DNA of 64,000 bases from Chondrus crispus (Eukaryota > Rhodophyta > Florideophyceae > Gigartinales > Gigartinaceae). The stretch lies in NCBI RefSeq assembly GCF_000350225.1, contig NW_005179209.1, positions 24,945 through 88,944 on the forward strand, read 5' to 3'. The notes under the pieces were generated by a model. That model was not told the origin of the DNA, did not search any database, and saw only the letters and a list, made by a program, of their open reading frames with translations. Positions 61,309-64,000 of the stretch are shown here, one piece after another (the stretch's first letter is position 1; each line of letters opens with the position of its first letter). Position numbers and translations under genes: made by a program.

Positions 61309-62515
61309 CACTCTAAAGGGGGGACTACTGTACCCCAAGGGTACCACTACTCTAAGAGCATCTCCACCCACGGACAACCTTTGTGTTTGCCCTTCTTTAC
61401 TTCTCTCCAACCGCAGCGTGGTATAATCACTTAACCACTGCAACACTACTGGTATTAAATGAGTTGTAAGTGAGCAGGGATGAAAACCGTGATGATCGAG
61501 AACAAGTCATAGCTCTGCCCGTTTCGACGCTAGCGTTCGAAATCGTCTCGTCCAATAATTCTGTTCGGCCGGGGACGTTTTCTGTGTCGCAAAACTGCCT
61601 CTGAAGGGCGATGGATAATAGAGTATACCTATCGGTAATTGTCGTGTCCGTTATCTATATCACGATCTCGCCCCTCATCTTCTCCCTCGCCATTTATGAT
61701 TTGCGGCCCTGGTATTCTTTAAAGCAATGACATCCATGCATTCGGGTCCAACGCATTGTATGGGTAGACAGATGCAAAAAGGAAGGGTAAGAACTGTATT
61801 GTAATCTGTTTATATTGAGCGAACCAAGAGTTGGTATCAAGACATAAAGAACCTCCTTGCCATCGTGCGACACCATGCGCTCTGTCTAAAAGGCATATTT
61901 TTCGGCAAGCAAGACAGGCATGGGGGCAGCTTTCGGCAAGCTTTGGGAAGAGGACGGATCGCGTCAGACAAGACGAAGCGGCAAGGTCGGCTTATGCCGA
62001 AAGAGCATGTGCCTAAGAAGGCCGGGTACCTCTGTGGGTCGCGATAAGAAGGCTTGGGACGCAGGTAGTTTGATGCAACAGTTGCTTGGTAAGCTGCGTC
62101 TTCTGCAACAGATGCAGCCGTTGCGCATTGCTCCTGGCACAAATCGTGGCACTTTGAAAAAGCGGACGTAGAAGTGGTGTGTTCTTTGGAAATGGATGAC
62201 GCCGCGTCCTTCAATAACAGAGCGTTGTGGAGTCTGCGTGGTTTTATTCGTCGGGGTTTCCCGGCGTTGCGGTATGCGTGAGTCATTTACTCGTTGTCTT
62301 AATGCTATGCAGTGTGATGCCGAAGATTAAGTAAAAGACCGTTATTTTCTGACAAGGGTGCAATGTTTTTTCATCGGAGTTGCGAGCGTACCGGAGCTGC
62401 GGCAGTGCTGCTTTCTATAGTTTATAGGTGTAATATTGTGTACATGACGCTCATGAGCGCGTTGAGAGTTTATTGGATATAAGGAGGTTTTGCTACTTGG
62501 CGTCGGTGGGGGCGC

Positions 62516-62555
<40 letters not shown>

Positions 62556-63272
62556 CGTGGCGAGACAGTGATTTGGGGGAGATTGAATGGGGACCAAGTA
62601 CGGGTGGGGAAGAGAGGGGAAGAGAGGAGATTGCAGGGTGTTGTAAGCGCGGGCACCGTACATGAGGTTCGAGTCTGCGGGGTTGGGCTCCGTGGTATCT
62701 CGACCCTTTGACTGCTCAACTGTGACAGCACAAACAACCAGCTCGCACAGGCGGGAACACTAAATTGAGTAGTACCGTTTCCGCCACTTGGCGTTCTCCA
62801 ACCGTTATGAACCAATGCAAGGATGAAAGGATGAAAGGATCGAGCCGTCCTTTCTCGCACTAACGAGTGCGTTGCTTCCCTCCTTTCCCTATTCTCCCTC
62901 TCCTTCTAACAAAATGCTCCGGAATGCGGAATGCTCACCTTATCCATCCTCTCAAGCTGCACAGCATACCGACCCTTTGACTGCGACTTTTAGTGCGCAG
63001 CGCGCTGGCTGCGACCGGCCGGCAGCAGTTGGGCGGCGCGTGCCGGGCGGCGCGTGCGGGCGGCGCGTGCGGGCGGCGCAGCGCTCGCGTCCCGCCCTCC
63101 TACGGCAACGAGGCAACAGATGTGGGGCATGACAGTGTAAGGCGGCGGGCAGTCGCGGGAGACGCGAGGGCCGGAAGGCGGTGAGGGGTGCTGAGGGGCG
63201 GTGCGGGAAGGCGAGGCGGAGAGCGGAGGATGACGAAAGGCGGCGTGACTTTAAAGTTACGCATGCACGACG
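61309..63272. other. Intergenic stretch
   Basis: Contains TAAGAGCATCTCCACC near 61353 (the complement of a word at 42200), a GA-dinucleotide run (62519-62553) and a GC-rich block near 63030-63180. A 149-codon frame on - (61837-62286) has no motif and is not accepted as a gene. Confidence 0.4.
62519..62553 (+). repeat. GA dinucleotide microsatellite
   Basis: About 17 uninterrupted GA units. Confidence 0.95.
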
Positions 63273-63281
63273 CAAAACTCA

Positions 63282-63653
63282 AAGAGGCCGCTTCATGAGA
63301 ATTCATATTTTCGGGTCCTTTTCACGGTGGTCAAAATGCGGTTTTCACCGTGACGATCTCGACCACGGTGAACACGGCTGTTGGTAAGATTTTCCGGACG
63401 TTTAGCATCAAAACCCTATTTTCACGTTTTAAATTTCGTTGTACATGTGTCGTCGCTGTCGGCAGTAGTTTCTGTCATATCGAAAGTGTGTTGCGCATTG
63501 CTGTTCCCAATCTTCAAATCTTCGAAAATATTACTGCTAGCCGTGACTTTGAGGACCAGTTATTTCTACCGTGGCCAATTTGTCACGGTGGAAAACACCA
63601 TCGGCACGGTGCAAATGACCCCCAGAAAACAGATTTCTCATGAAGCGGCCTCT
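63282..63653. mobile_element. Mutator-like MITE, 372 bp
   Basis: A 9-bp duplication CAAAACTCA flanks it (63273-63281 and 63654-63662). The ends are inverted repeats AGAGGCCGCTTCATGAGAA. The interior repeats CACGGTG or its complement at least six times. No coding capacity. The 9-bp duplication points to a Mutator-type transposase acting in trans. Confidence 0.75.
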
Positions 63654-63907
63654 CAAAACTCACATGCCGAACACAAAACGGAGCAGTGCATACAGCATAC
63701 ATTTGTACAGCGTTCCCCTTTCGCAGTACAAGTACATCCGGCCGGAGCATTTGAAAGGCAGCAATGCGGCATACAGCCACAGGACCAAGGACGGCAACAA
63801 TTCAACAAATTTCGTTATTTCTCGGCCCACCTCTCTCTCACACGTGTATTCAATCGTCCCCCCAACGTCACCACCGCCCAATCACACCCCTCGCTTCCCC
63901 ATCTTGC

Positions 63908-63965
63908 CACCGAGGCACATCGCTGCCCGAGCTGCTGGCAGATCGGGCAGCGATGTGCCTCGGTG
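63908..63965. repeat. Perfect hairpin with 23-bp arms
   Basis: Arms begin CACCGAGGCACATCGCTGCC and are exactly complementary over 23 bases around a 12-base loop. It could be a small-RNA precursor or the end of an inverted-repeat element cut by the window edge. Confidence 0.85.
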
Positions 63966-64000
63966 AATGGCACCATTCTTCTTCTTCTCTAAACTTTACC

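Noticed and set aside
61837-62286. 149-codon minus-strand frame
   Set aside because: Begins with ATG but has no domain, odd composition and repeated GGCAAGC words; not enough to call a gene.

Overview
The window looks like nuclear DNA of a eukaryote with compact, intron-poor genes set among transposon islands. My best guess is a red alga of the florideophyte type (Chondrus-like). The reasons are four host-type genes that are intronless or have one short intron, a chromodomain Ty3/gypsy element, a DIRS-type tyrosine-recombinase retroelement, several PIF/Harbinger elements, and a separate intergenic phase. The species is an inference. There is one 100-N assembly gap.

Layout. (1) 1-7.2 kb: a pogo/Tigger-like DNA transposon remnant (675-7234) that keeps a CENP-B-type helix-turn-helix frame and is split by a Ty1/copia element (711-6299). 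(2) 7.2-10.3 kb: a PIF/Harbinger transposase killed by one stop codon, and a possible partner gene. (3) 10.64-23.25 kb: a two-gene PIF/Harbinger element (DDE transposase on +, SANT/Myb-like gene on -, tail to tail). Its SANT gene is cut in two by a 9.8-kb Ty3/gypsy chromovirus with a 5-bp target duplication. (4) 24.46-38.53 kb: three head-to-tail DIRS-like units (gag, RT-RNase H, tyrosine recombinase) sharing four 480-bp direct repeats. All three reading frames of the minus strand are used, and one open frame of about 1331 codons runs under gag and RT into the recombinase. (5) 38.6-42 kb: another broken Harbinger transposase and a decayed gene.

(6) 44.7-59.1 kb is the host gene part. It holds a secreted 563-residue protein with one 109-bp intron, a 109-residue cysteine-rich secreted protein, a UCH37/UCHL5-like protein whose catalytic Cys, His and Asp all appear to be replaced, and a casein kinase 1-like kinase with a long basic tail. 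Between the first two lies a 1.26-kb Mutator-like element with a 9-bp target duplication and a GC-rich gene fragment inside (Pack-MULE-like). (7) 59-64 kb: intergenic DNA with small inverted-repeat elements, a CACGTG cluster, simple repeats and a perfect 23-bp-arm hairpin.

The best candidates for something new are the triple-frame DIRS array, the catalytically dead UCH37-like protein, the Pack-MULE-like capture, and the reconstructed two-gene Harbinger element with its nested gypsy insertion. All functional statements come from reading motifs in the sequence. No database search was run.
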